From assembly GCA_027574665.1 (NCBI GenBank), contig CM050673.1, positions 8,231,420 through 8,295,419 of the forward strand: 64,000 nt of DNA. Reading direction: 5' to 3'. Position numbers and translations under genes: made by a program. Below are positions 12,901 to 22,400 of this stretch, one piece after another. The notes under the pieces were generated by a model that was not told the origin of the DNA, made no database searches, and was given only the letters and a program-made list of their open reading frames with translations. The stretch's first letter is position 1. Every line of letters begins with the position of its first letter. This DNA comes from Rhynochetos jubatus. Its lineage: Eukaryota > Chordata > Aves > Eurypygiformes > Rhynochetidae.

Positions 12901-14414
12901 TTGTCAACCAACGCTCCTAATGGTTTTGCTGAAATAAATACAGGCTTTAATCAATGCACAATTCTACCCAAAAAATCTTTGGCAAAGTAAACAGTTGATA
13001 AATCAATGGAATGGTGAAGAAGTAACCTGTAAGCAAAACACGTGTTCAGAAACGGACTCTTACCTTCATCAGGTAGCTGAGACTCTTTTCACTGAAGACA
13101 TCCCTAAGGAATCCCATTTCCTCTTTATGATTTGAATCAGGTCTCAGCTGAGATGTCAGAAGGGCCAAAGTTTCATGCAACCCTAAATTTCAATTCAAGA
13201 CAGAACAGAAGCTTTGTAGAGAGTACATCCCACGGGACCTTCTATCGCAGACTTCACATCAACCACGTTTACTTGGGTACCACCTTGGCCATCACTGGGC
13301 TGGCAGAGGTCTGTGCTCATCCTCCACTCATTTCCTAACGCTCCCTCTCCCGGTGGCGGGCGCGCCTTAAGGTACCACACACCGTATTACGGCAAAAGCT
13401 ACCAAAGCAGTAGCTATTTTTGAAGACATTCCTTTTGAAGTTTCTCCCTGCATGTTAACACCTTTGTTTACAGAACAGCTAGCCCTCTAACAACCTTGGA
13501 GTTATTAGAGTGCCACAGCAGACTCGCAAAATGCCCGAACAGCTTCCAGCTCTGCTTCCCCAGCAACTCTGCTGACACCTGTTACGCTGCCCTTTCTCCC
13601 CCCGAGGCACCCGCCGGAAGCCAGGTCTGACCGAAGGAGGAAAGGACCGGTGTAGTTTTCGCTGCAGGGGAAACAAAGCCTGTGGCTGGTTTCCTACCAA
13701 GCACAGAAATCATCGGTGTCCCAACCGCACCGTGCTCCGGGCCAAACGAACATCACCTCGTTCCTGGTGGACCATAACAACAAAACCAGACCAAAAAAAG
13801 GGGAGGCGTGGGGGTGTGTGTGTGCAGAGGGCACCCTAATGCGCCCCTTTGGCTCTGCTCTGCGTGAGCGCGCTCGGACGCAGGAGGCTGCAGCTCACTC
13901 CTGCTTTGTAACCCAGCGTCACTCGCGTACGTGGCCGCACGCTGGTGAAGCCTCTTCGCAACGGGTGGCCAGCGCTGGGTTTCAAGTCAAAAGGAAGAAT
14001 ATGAACAAAGCTTAGCAACCCATTCACAAAATGTTAGGAACTGGCACAGTGAGCAACAGAAATAAAAAGGGCTGACCTTCAGTAAGCGTGCGTAGGAGCC
14101 AGGGTTCCACTGGGAGGACCAGGTTTGTCCGGAGGAGTCTGTCCACCAGCGTGGACAGGGGGTCTCGGGTTCTTGGAAAACTAGGTGTTTCCCGAAATCA
14201 GACTAACTTAATCCATTTCCACTTTTTATACTGCACCTTCCCTGCCTTCTTTTAGGAAATTGCCAAGGGGTTTAGTTGAAATAGCTTAATTACCTTTTAT
14301 TTCACTCCAGTTTGAATTACATTTCCTGTGTGAAGCACATGCCCTACGATCTCAGTCACTGACCTGTGGAGAACATGCACATGCGTTACCTGAGTCTTCC
14401 GAAAGCACTGGCAT
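810..14414 (-). CDS. MPP3: MPP3, MAGUK scaffold protein; 13 coding exons, 3' part off window
   Basis: MPP3 is a membrane-associated guanylate kinase family scaffold that sits under the plasma membrane at cell contacts and synapses and links partners through L27, PDZ, SH3 and GK-like domains. Coding exons in transcription order: 14414-14390, 13182-13064, 12571-12494, 10509-10429, 9925-9788, 9283-9202, 7798-7713, 6218-6144, 5439-5243, 4124-4060, 2955-2935, 1403-1362, 974-810 (1174 nt, about 391 of roughly 585 codons). All phases join, and all introns are GT-AG. L27 repeats span about residues 5-118, PDZ about 134-218, SH3 about 229-297, then the hinge. The reading stops at LVVLI, the start of the GK-like domain, which lies beyond the left edge. 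MPP3 rather than MPP4, MPP7 or MPP2 is supported by near-identity to remembered human MPP3, including [38 protein letters not shown] and DCDCEGY. Two one-base indels in the SH3 exon cancel each other (see that exon). Confidence 0.93.
1362..1403 (-). CDS. MPP3: MPP3 coding exon 12 (hinge)
   Basis: 42 nt: E (split), [13 protein letters not shown], with a TTTACAG acceptor and a GTGAGA donor. It matches the ETCDCEGYLKGHYV stretch of MPP3. Confidence 0.88.
   Translation of the reverse strand, partial: KTVTVKGISTDST
2935..2955 (-). CDS. MPP3: MPP3 coding exon 11, 21-nt microexon
   Basis: A 21-nt exon between CTGCAG and GTAGGT adds YDQSSDK, matching YDQPCDK in remembered human MPP3. It keeps the phase (1 to 1), so skipping it would remove seven residues without a frameshift. 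Confidence 0.82.
4060..4124 (-). CDS. MPP3: MPP3 coding exon 10 (SH3 to hinge)
   Basis: 65 nt: [20 protein letters not shown] then L and the first base of Tyr. The acceptor is CTGTTTAG and the donor GTAAGT. It is the basic segment after SH3 and is less conserved than the domains. Confidence 0.9.
5243..5439 (-). CDS. MPP3: MPP3 coding exon 9 (SH3) with two compensating indels
   Basis: 197 nt, the length expected for this exon. It begins [20 protein letters not shown] and ends in FQE plus two bases. After EVVS, one C is missing (AGC-AAGATGATCC, where AGCCAAGATGATCC would give SQDDP). About 65 nt further on, one C is extra (ATCCCCCTCC, where four Cs would give LIPS). Between them the conserved [19 protein letters not shown] is readable only in the shifted frame, while the literal frame meets a TGA. 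Both changes are in C runs and cancel in length, so base-call error is at least as likely as a real mutation. Confidence 0.88.
5622..5812 (-). mobile_element. CR1 LINE 3' end fragment
   Basis: Reads as the reverse complement of a CR1 tail: AGAATGGTTCGGGTTGGAAG, GACCTTAAAGATCATCCAGT, then the typical GGGCAGCCTGTCCCAGTGCC. CR1 is the main avian LINE family and is normally 5'-truncated, as here. It lies in the MPP3 intron between exons 8 and 9. Confidence 0.93.
6144..6218 (-). CDS. MPP3: MPP3 coding exon 8 (PDZ end to SH3 linker)
   Basis: 75 nt, 25 codons: [20 protein letters not shown] then LKDSK, with a TCCTCAG acceptor and a GTATGT donor. It contains the last PDZ strand and a charged linker. 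Confidence 0.93.
7713..7798 (-). CDS. MPP3: MPP3 coding exon 7 (PDZ)
   Basis: 86 nt: [20 protein letters not shown] then PEEISQIL, completing the ligand-facing helix of the PDZ domain. The acceptor is TTTCCAG. The donor is the poor sequence GTCTGC, but it is the only one that keeps the frame and the expected exon end. Confidence 0.9.
9202..9283 (-). CDS. MPP3: MPP3 coding exon 6 (PDZ)
   Basis: 82 nt: [20 protein letters not shown] then GGAADRS and one base of the next Gly. The acceptor is TTTCAG and the donor GTAAAT. The GAADRSG motif is typical of PDZ domains of the MPP/PALS group. Confidence 0.94.
9788..9925 (-). CDS. MPP3: MPP3 coding exon 5 (end of L27C, PDZ start)
   Basis: 138 nt, 46 codons, after a CGCAG acceptor and before a GTACGT donor. 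It includes [18 protein letters not shown] and an acidic stretch (DDDFDEES), then [12 protein letters not shown], the first PDZ strand. The carboxylate-binding loop (PLGATI) is completed by the next exon. Confidence 0.94.
10429..10509 (-). CDS. MPP3: MPP3 coding exon 4 (second L27 repeat)
   Basis: 81 nt, 27 codons. It starts [20 protein letters not shown] and ends LSTPHLR before a GTAAAA donor. It belongs to the second L27 repeat. Confidence 0.92.
11700..12170 (+). mobile_element. CR1 LINE 3' end fragment
   Basis: Sense-orientation CR1 tail. It contains GCTGGAACACCTCTCCTGTG, TAGCCTGGAGAAGAGAAGGC, GGAACAGGTTGCCCAGAGAA and the end motif TTCAGGGTCCCTCTCAACCC. It is 5'-truncated, moderately diverged, and antisense to MPP3 in the intron between exons 3 and 4. 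Confidence 0.93.
12494..12571 (-). CDS. MPP3: MPP3 coding exon 3 (L27 linker)
   Basis: 78 nt, exactly 26 codons, with a TTTCAG acceptor and a GTGAGT donor. It reads [20 protein letters not shown] then AGLVED, clearly matching MPP3 between its two L27 repeats. Confidence 0.92.
13064..13182 (-). CDS. MPP3: MPP3 coding exon 2 (first L27 repeat)
   Basis: 119 nt between a TTTAG acceptor and a GTAAG donor, in phase with exon 1. It reads [20 protein letters not shown] and ends SLSYLMK at residue 48. This is the N-terminal L27 repeat, which in this family pairs with partner L27 domains. Confidence 0.93.
14390..14414 (-). CDS. MPP3: MPP3 coding exon 1 (start codon)
   Basis: Encodes MPVLSEDS plus the first base of Gly9, then a GTAACG donor. 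The ATG has a G at -3 (GCC ATG). The peptide equals the remembered start of human MPP3, which fixes the start. Any 5' untranslated exon must lie further right, toward the island at 15.6-16.9 kb. Confidence 0.9.
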
Positions 14415-15560
14415 GGCTCTGCTCCGGATCAGAGACAGACGTTCCACTTAAATCAACACGGCTGTTTCTTCTCTCTGGACCGCGATTCAGAGGCAGTCCT
14501 GCAACGAGCAAAGACAATACCTAAGCTCAAGCGTGCGAGAAGAATGGCAATCATATAAAACCAGGAAATTCCTAGCACCTCTTTCTCTCAGGTGTTCAGT
14601 TTAACCTGAGGCCGGCAGAGTCCTGCACCTATTCTGCTCCACGAGAACACTCAGACAGTACATTCTATGATACCCATACGGTTTCCTGGATGAAGCTGAC
14701 GCTGAAGAGAGCGGATGCTTCCCTGCTGCGTTCTCAAGGTAGTTTTAGAAGGCCTCAGCACTGAAAAGACTGAAAAGAAACAAGCTCGCTGCAGAACGGA
14801 TGTCTAAAAGCACCGCTAAACACCATATGCACAGAAACAGAGCACGCAGGAGGACATCGCCATGGCAAGATGTTCTGGGGCTTCCTAAAAGCACAGCTCA
14901 GAGGAACCTACACCCCCTGGCACTCCGATGCAGACTGCCCTACAACCACACGCAGGTCATTAAAGCCAGACGGAGCGTCGCTCCATCAACCCTGGTCACG
15001 GGTGCTAAGGATGCTCCAGCAACTAATGCAACTTCCTCTGCTCACAAATGCCACGAGATGCTTTTATTGCTGATTCTTTTTGTCACGGAGGGCGAATGCA
15101 AACTCCCGACAGCAAACCCCTGGCTCCAGAACTGAGAATCAGGCAGAGCAATCACAATGGAGGCTTCCCCGGCAGGCATTTCCCACGCTCCCTAAGAATC
15201 CTCTTAGCCAGGACTGACTGGGATGAAGGCAGAGTAATGACAAGCATTCCGTAGCCAGTAATTTGTCACCAGCAGGCTCCACGTCAATACTCAGAGCTGG
15301 CTTCAAGGTACCAAAGTCAGCCCCAGCCTATTCTGCGCGAGCAGCTCAACCCACGAACCCATCCCTTCAGCACTGCCGCACCAGCAGGCTCAGATACCCC
15401 TTCCCTGCCCCAGAACCACCCTCAACCGTGGCTCCTTTTCCACACGTCCTTCCCAGCCGTTCCCGGGGGGTCTGAGGCGCCCCCCTTGCCCAGGACTGTC
15501 GGTATGTGGAAACGGCTCCGCACGCGGAGCTGATGCTGCTCACGGGGTCGAGGGGGGGTT
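14415..15560 (-). other. Region upstream of the MPP3 start codon
   Basis: No coding exon seen. It probably holds a 5' intron or untranslated exon of MPP3, but no border can be fixed. Confidence 0.4.
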
Positions 15561-16900
15561 GAACAGAAGCATAGCACAGCACCTTGGGAAACGCTGCCGG
15601 AGTGCTCCGCAGCCCAGCGCGGCGTAAAGCCCCTGTAAGCCGGGCCGCGGGTCAAAGCGGCAGCAGATCTCACTTCAGAAAGCGGCTGCCTTTTAGCATC
15701 TTTCCAGCAGAGCTCACCCCAGCGATTCGGTCAGACAATGCACCGGCACGCGGCGATGGCGGCCGAGAGCTCCGGCACAGGGTTCCTCCTCGCTCTGCCG
15801 CGCTGCAGCGCCCAGGGCCGGCCCGACCGGCGCCTCACCCACCTCAGACCGAGCGACTGCCCGGTGGCCGAACCGCACGGCGTTCCGCTCGGCACCCCGC
15901 GGCAGGCGGGCGAGCCCAGGGCCCCGCGCCGGCGGGCAGCACTCGGCCGGGCGCCCCTCAGGCGCCGCGGGGGCCTGGCGGGGCCGCGGGGGGCGGAGCG
16001 CGGCGGGGCGGACCGGCAGCGCCGGCAGGACTCTCCCGCCCCGGAGAGAGCTCGGGCACCGGCGGCTCCGCCAGCGGCAGGGCCGGGCCGCTCTACCCCC
16101 TTCACGGCCCAGCCGCGGGCCCGAGGGGTACGGAGCGAGGTTACGCCCCGGGCCGGGCTCCCAGCGCGCCGGCAGCGGCAGGTGCTCTGCCAGACGCGTT
16201 CCCCAGCCGCGGGGCCGGGCTGTGCGGGCCGCCCTGCGGCCCCACCTCCGCCGCCCGGCGGATTCCGCAGAGCTCCCGCCCCCCAGTCCCCGGCCAGAGC
16301 CGCCAGGCAAACCCCAGCGGACCCACCACGCCGGGGCCCGCGGCAGAGCCCGGCCCGGCCCGGCCCGGCCCCGCTACAAAATGGCGTCGCCCCGGCCGCC
16401 TCTGCAGGTAGGAGCCGCGCCCCGGGAGCAGGGCTGCCGCGGGGCGAGTTACCTGCGGGTGCGGGCCCACGTCCGGGCCCGTGCGGTGCTGGCCGCTGCC
16501 CCGGCGCTCCCCCGCGCTCCCCCGCGCTCGCGTCCCGGGCGGCCGCGGCGCGCCTCGCTCATGCGCCTTCAGCAGCCGTTCTACGCGCCGCCTCCCTCCC
16601 CCCGACGGGCGCCGGGGCCGGGGGTCGCTCGTCGCGCACCGCCCGGGGCGGCCGGGAGCTCCGGCCCGGGGTTTCGCCCCGGAGGTGGCGGCGGCGGCCG
16701 CGGCTTTCCCGTGAGGGGCCCCGGGGCAGCGGGAGAGCAGCAGGTCACCCCGCTGCTGCGGACCGTGCCTGCAGGCCAGCAGCGCCCCTGTTCCGCTGGT
16801 GACCTCCGGCGTGCCCTGAGGCTCTGCTCACGCAGCAGTGCGGGCAGAGCCCCTTCTGGGTGGGGATGCAGCCGCTGCCTGCAGCGCTAAGGGAACTGCA
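15560..16900. promoter_or_regulatory. CpG-rich island, probable MPP3 promoter region
   Basis: A dense run of CpG and GC-rich sequence begins about 1.2 kb upstream of the MPP3 start codon. Two ATGGCG motifs on the plus strand (near 15755 and 16380; AAAATGGCG at the second) resemble YY1 sites, which often lie at start sites. At 16381 an ATG is followed 27 nt later by a CAG/GTAGGA donor, so a divergent plus-strand first exon is possible. Long open frames here follow from GC content and match nothing I recognise. Confidence 0.6.
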
Positions 16901-18380
16901 TAACGAGCCTGCTGCGGTTCGCCAGGGCAGCGAGTGCCAGGGTCCTGCAGGGCAAGGAGCCAGTTCGCCGAACAGGGCGCTTTCCCGACAGCCTGAAGCT
17001 TTATGTTACAGGGAACGCACGCCGTACGCCGCTGCCCAGGCTGAGCACCCGGGAGAAACGCAGTGCTGTTCCGTCCTCCCTTCCTTGTGAGACCGAGGGC
17101 CGGCGCAGATGGCAGCGGGAGCAAGGCACCGGTCTGGGCAGGCGGCAGAATGCAGGAGCGTTCTTCAGAAACCCGAGAGCCTCCAGAAGGGGCAGGGAGG
17201 TAGGCAGGAGGTTTTAAAGATCCACGGTTCAACTTTGGTACCTGTGGCCTTTTGTGGACGTAACCTGTCACATCTAGGTGAACTCCACCCGCTCTGCTCA
17301 GCATGTCTGCAGGGAGGCTAGTTCAGCAGAGTTTGTGCCACCGACAGTAGATAAACCCCAAGGTATTGGAGTATTGCCCCTCTCCAGGTATTTGCACTCT
17401 AATTTTTAGATGTAGCGTACAAAGAATGAGGAGGGGGCAGAGTGGATGGAGTCACATCAGTAGCGGCTGTGCGTGCCGATGCAGCCAAGCGTACGTCGTA
17501 AGAAACGTTAAACCGCGAAGGCTGATGTGTTCCTGGGGATTATTTGGGAAGTGGTCGGTTGGTTGAGGGCATTCGAGAGCTTTTGGGGCTTTTTTGTTTT
17601 TACTTTAAGGAGGTAGGTGAGGACAGGGTGGTGGAAAACGTTGCACAGTTAGAGAACAGTAAGACAAATGCAGACACTATTCCCCAGGAGTGGACTAGGG
17701 TTTAAAAATCAGGCATATGCCGTGCAAGTCGCCAAGTCTGCGCTGGCTCCAGAACGGGAGCGTGACTGCGGTACCATGTCCTGAGCCCCGCCACAGCCAA
17801 GGGGGTGCAGCATCCCGGTGGAGCTGCAGCACTGGTGGGAGCCGTGTATTCCTTCCGTAGCACTTCCCCATGGGTGGTAAGGCTTGGCATCATCCACTTA
17901 AACTGCAAGGAAGGAGGAGTGTGGGATTACCGAACCTGGATTTTGTGTCCTGTACAGCTGGGGAATGAAATTTCTCTTTGGTGTGTGTTAGATAGCAAAC
18001 GTCCCTCCGGGAGAAACGGTACGTGGATGTCGGGTGGGAAGGTCGGGTTCTGTTACCGTGTCCCCCTCCAGAGTGTTAAGAAACTCCAAGCAGAGCGCCC
18101 GTGCCTGGGGACAGGGGATGGCTGTGGGACTGTTCAGAAACGGAAGGGCTTTCCCCACCTCTTGGATGTGCCTCTGCGGGGCATCTCAGCAGGATAATCC
18201 TGGCAAGGGAAAAGCAGGGACAGGAGAACGTTTGAAGGAGGAATGAACCCAGATGGCGCAGCCCGTCTGATTCCTGTTTTCCGTATTTGCAGTGAAAACG
18301 ACGTGATTTGGGAGGAAATGGAGGGAAGAGAACTGGGATCCTCGTGAGCTCTGGAAAACGCGGCTCCTGGAAGCCCCCGG
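16900..18380. other. Intergenic, no gene seen
   Basis: Unique sequence between the two islands. No exon, RNA gene or repeat was recognised. Confidence 0.5.
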
Positions 18381-18399
18381 AGCCTCCCTGGAGGTGACG

Positions 18400-18790
18400 G
18401 CAGGGCTGCCGGTGCGAACGCGTTAGAGGGACCGGTGCGTGCTGCCGCGGCTGGCGGAGCTGCCGAAGCCTCGGGTAGACGAGTCGGCGGTTCGGGGCCA
18501 GCACTGCAGCAAAATGCCGGCCGCCCGCTCCGCTCCCTCCGGGGCCCGCCCGCCCCCGCGGGGGCCCAGCCGCCCGCCCCCGGCTCTGCCCCCGCCCCGG
18601 GCCCGCCCCCCGGCCCGGCCCGCCCGCTGCTCAGGCCCGGCGCGGCTGCTCCTCCCGGTCGCGGCGGCCGGCGGCTCCCGCTCCGCGGCCCCTGGGCGCG
18701 CCCCGTGCTCCGGCGCCGCGTTCGGCGGCTGCTGCGCCCCGGCCCCGCGCATCTCCGCCGCGCCCGCGGGGGGCCCCGGCGGCCGGCAGC
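18400..18790 (+). promoter_or_regulatory. CpG-rich promoter / 5' UTR of the KCNJ3-type gene
   Basis: Very GC-rich sequence (runs of CCCGCC, CCGGCC and GGGGCCC) directly precedes the channel start codon and contains no upstream in-frame exon I can support. The transcription start cannot be placed. Confidence 0.6.
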
Positions 18791-19441
18791 ATGTCTGCCG
18801 TGCGCAGGAAGTTTGGGGACGAGTACCGGGCGGTGGGCCCGGCGCGGAGCGACACCCGCAGAGAGCGGCAGCGCTTCGTGGACAAAAACGGGCGCTGCAA
18901 CGTGCAGCACGGGAACCTGGGCGGCGAGAGCAGCCGCTACCTCTCCGACCTCTTCACCACGCTGGTGGACCTCAAGTGGCGCTGGAACCTGCTCATCTTC
19001 CTGCTGACCTACACTGTTGCCTGGCTGGTCATGGCCTCCATGTGGTGGGGCATCGCCTACCTGCGAGGTGACCTGCACCAGGCACACGATGACACCTACG
19101 GCCCGTGCGTGGCCAACGTGTACAACTTCCCATCCGCCTTCCTCTTCTTCATAGAGACCGAGGCCACCATTGGCTACGGGCACCGCTACATTACAGAGCG
19201 CTGCCCTGAGGGCATCGTGCTCTTCCTCTTCCAGTCGCTGTTGGGCTCCATCGTCGACGCGTTCCTCATCGGCTGCATGTTCATCAAGATGTCCCAGCCC
19301 AAGAAGCGAGCTGAGACCCTCATGTTCAGCCGTGACGCAGTCGTCTCGCAGCGGGATGGCAAGCTCTGCCTCATGTTCCGTGTCGGCAACCTCCGCAACA
19401 GCCACATGGTGTCTGCCCAGATCCGCTGCAAGCTGATCAAG
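18791..19441 (+). CDS. KCNJ3-like exon 1: N-terminus, M1, pore, M2
   Basis: 217 codons from an ATG with A at -3 (CAGC ATG) to RCKLIK and a GTGAGG donor. It starts [15 protein letters not shown], matching GIRK1 MSALRRKFGDDYQVV. The roughly 17-residue Gly/Gln/Ser-rich insert of KCNJ3 is absent. The outer-loop glycosylation site of KCNJ3 (N-Y-T at human Asn119) reads T-Y-G here, and the residue after GYG is His131 instead of Tyr. Confidence 0.95.
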
Positions 19442-22400
19442 GTGAGGCCTGATGCAACAGCGGGTGGGATGGGGCATGGGCCACGTGCAACCACGTGCAA
19501 CCACGGACCCATAGTGCGGGTAGCGTGGGGCTTGCCCTGTGCAGCCCCAGCTGCTGCCTGCTGGTGGGCTCTGCCCGGCCCCGGGGACAGCTGCCCTGTC
19601 CTTGGGCACGTGGGTGAGAGGATGTGGCTGGGGTGGCGTGAAGGACTTTGGAAAAATTTGCTGTGGCTGCTCGTGGTGGGATCCACAAAAGAACCGAGAA
19701 CCAAGCAGGTGTAAGGGAAAAGACAGTCTCATCAGAGAGCTCCCAGGGACATTCCAGAGGATGGTGAGGCTGGCAGGAGGCCAGTTCAGTCAGGAAGGGT
19801 GGATGTGTCAGGATACAGGATAGCTGCAGGGGGAGGGATGTTAAGGCATGCCCCTTAGCAAATGACGGCTGGGAATAAGGAATTGACTATACCCGTTTTG
19901 CCGTGACATTAAATTAGGACAAAGATCAACTTTGACCTCCTTTTCCCCTTGGGAAAACTTGGGGAGCTTTAACTTGCAGTTCCTTACCCATGGTTCCAGC
20001 CAGTAGCCTCCCAGCATTTCAGAGGGATCGGGCAGGTGCTTTAGTGGAGAGGCCCTTTGTCACCAATTTCTGTTTATTAAGCACTGACAGTGGTCAGCGT
20101 AATTCAAATGCAAGAAAACTGCAGTTCAGAGGAGGTCATAACCTAAAAAAAAATAATCATCGCGAGATGGTACAGTTTGGCGGGCACAGAAGTCCGGGAG
20201 GGGTATTGGGCAGGAGTGGAGTGGAGGGAAGGCGCTGCGTGCAGCGTGCCCAGGCAGAGCAACGCAGCAGCACATAGCAGCTGTGCCTAGTCCCAGGAGC
20301 ACGCTGGATGGGGGGGCCGCAGGAGCCGGAGCCCGGTGGTGACGTTCATTTCAGACTGGTACTGGAATGTCGAAGTGTTGTGGATTCTCCAGGGTAATCC
20401 TCTCTTTGGAGCAACCAATTGGCCATTTTCATAATCTGCAGAAAGAAGCGTGATGGGGCAGGTGACAGGACGATGGGAAATGCGAAAGGCTGTTTGCCTT
20501 TTGTTCTGGGCGGAACGCTTGACTGAGCTCTGAGTTTTTCTTTCTGCAGAATAACAGTTAAAATGGAGAATCTGCTCAGTCAAAAAGAGGTTGGAGATAC
20601 ATATGGGAACTAGCTGTCGGGAGTTACAGTGCAGCAGTCTTTGTGGGAATCGGAAAGCCGACTAAACCATGATTTTTGCTATTAAAAATTACTAAATATG
20701 AATAGAAAGCCTCCTCTAAAGTATTTAATGCTGTCCGTCATCCAAGCCAGAATGAAGTCAAAGTGGAGTGGAAGCGCTGTCACAGTTGTGCACTTGCAGC
20801 TCTAGTAATCGGCTGTGAACTGGAGGTGGGCTCCAAACACGCGCTGCGCTTTCTGCCCGTGACGCTGTTTTTACGCGGTGCTGGTGCACAGGTGGGTGGG
20901 ACAGAAAGCACAAGGACATCTGACCGCTGCTTCTTAGGATAGCTCTTTCAGGGACTAGACACCGAATCGGTGAGCAGTACGTGATTTCTTTCGGACAATC
21001 AGCATGCCCGTGACTTGTCTTCAAGCTGCTCTGGGGCCTGTGGCAAATGGAAGCTGTGGACACAGGAGAGTTAGACGTGAACGTGTGTGTACCAGCTGTG
21101 CCCCCAGCCCTCGTTACAAAGCGTGGTGTTTGCTCCCGTATCTGCCTGTACACCCTTCTCTGTTCTTTGAGCTGGACACACCGTTCCAGCAGTGTGGGAA
21201 TTTGCATCAGCTGCTGTGAAGTAGCTTTGTGTCCCCCGTAGCTCACGGCGAATGTGCCCAACGCGCTTACCAGGTACCTTGGGTTAGGGTAACCCGTCGC
21301 GCGGTGCCGGTGCCGGCTGGTTTTGCTACGCTTCTGCACGTGATTAGATAGCTAGAGTTGCTTTTACTTGTGTCACAGTGAAAGAACGTGGAGCAGTCTG
21401 TCTTATCACGCTTTGTACTTGTGATAGGAGCCATGGGAACACAGCGTTTCAGCGGGACCGGCGGCCCCCTGGGCATTTACGTTTGTGAAGGAAGTACACA
21501 ATTTGCTGGTGTGTGGCAATTACTGCAAGCGCGTTGTATGCCCATGGATATTCGGTAGATTACCGTGGGGCCACTACACTGCTGGCTCTTTTCTTGGTCC
21601 AGGGTGCTGCCCAGCAGGATGGCGTAGTGAGAAAAGTCCAGGACCCTTCTTGGACTGAGTTGTGGAGAGTTTGGAAAAGAGAGGCTGAGCATGTGTGTTT
21701 CAGCAAAAACTTTTCCAGAAATCCAGGTGTTTCTAACTTGCACTGAGTGCTCCAGAAGAAGGAAAAAGCGAACTCCTGGGGCAAGAAACAGAAGCCGGTT
21801 GGAAGTAGCTGCTGAAAATGTGCAGTTCCAGGTCCCGGCCAGTTCAGTGTCACAGTGAACTGTATTTTTCTGCCTGTTAACCCCTGGACCTCACTAGGGC
21901 GCCTGAGTGTTCTGGTGGTATCAGCAGGTACCTGCACCCACCGTATGGCGATCGGTATTGATTTTTAAAAAATGAGCTACAATACCTGTTGTTATCTTCT
22001 CTTAACGGGGACCACGTATATCACTGATAAAGGGGATATAGTATTGCTGTGTGAAGTGGTCTGGGAAGTGTTCCAGCTGGTCGTGTAGGACATTTTGATT
22101 CTGAAAGCCGAAGAATGTAAAATCATCATCACAGCAGGTTTTCAACATGTAGTAAGCAGTAGTTTTAAAAACAGGCTTGTGAAGCGTAGTAGCCACGGTG
22201 TGCGTTGGGTCATGACCAGCAGGCACCCTGGAGAGGTGCTAGGTAACAGGTTTGAATGAGCTGAAAGCAAACACAGCTGCAACAAGGGCAGATGACAGGC
22301 ATCGCAAATAAGTAACTGCGCTGGCAGCAGCTCGATCAGCAGGACGCGATAGGGTTTTTAATGGCACAGAATCACTCAGGCTGGCAGGAACCTCGGGAGG

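Noticed and set aside
810-14414. Assignment to MPP2, MPP4, MPP7 or PALS1
   Set aside because: Start [20 protein letters not shown] and the DCDCEGY hinge match MPP3 best across all 13 exons.
15584-16802. Frames of 275 and 354 codons in the GC-rich island
   Set aside because: Ala/Pro/Arg/Gly translations on both strands, expected from CpG-island composition; no domain seen.
18134-19732. 532-codon minus-strand frame opposite the channel exon 1
   Set aside because: A GC-rich shadow of a strongly conserved channel exon on the plus strand.
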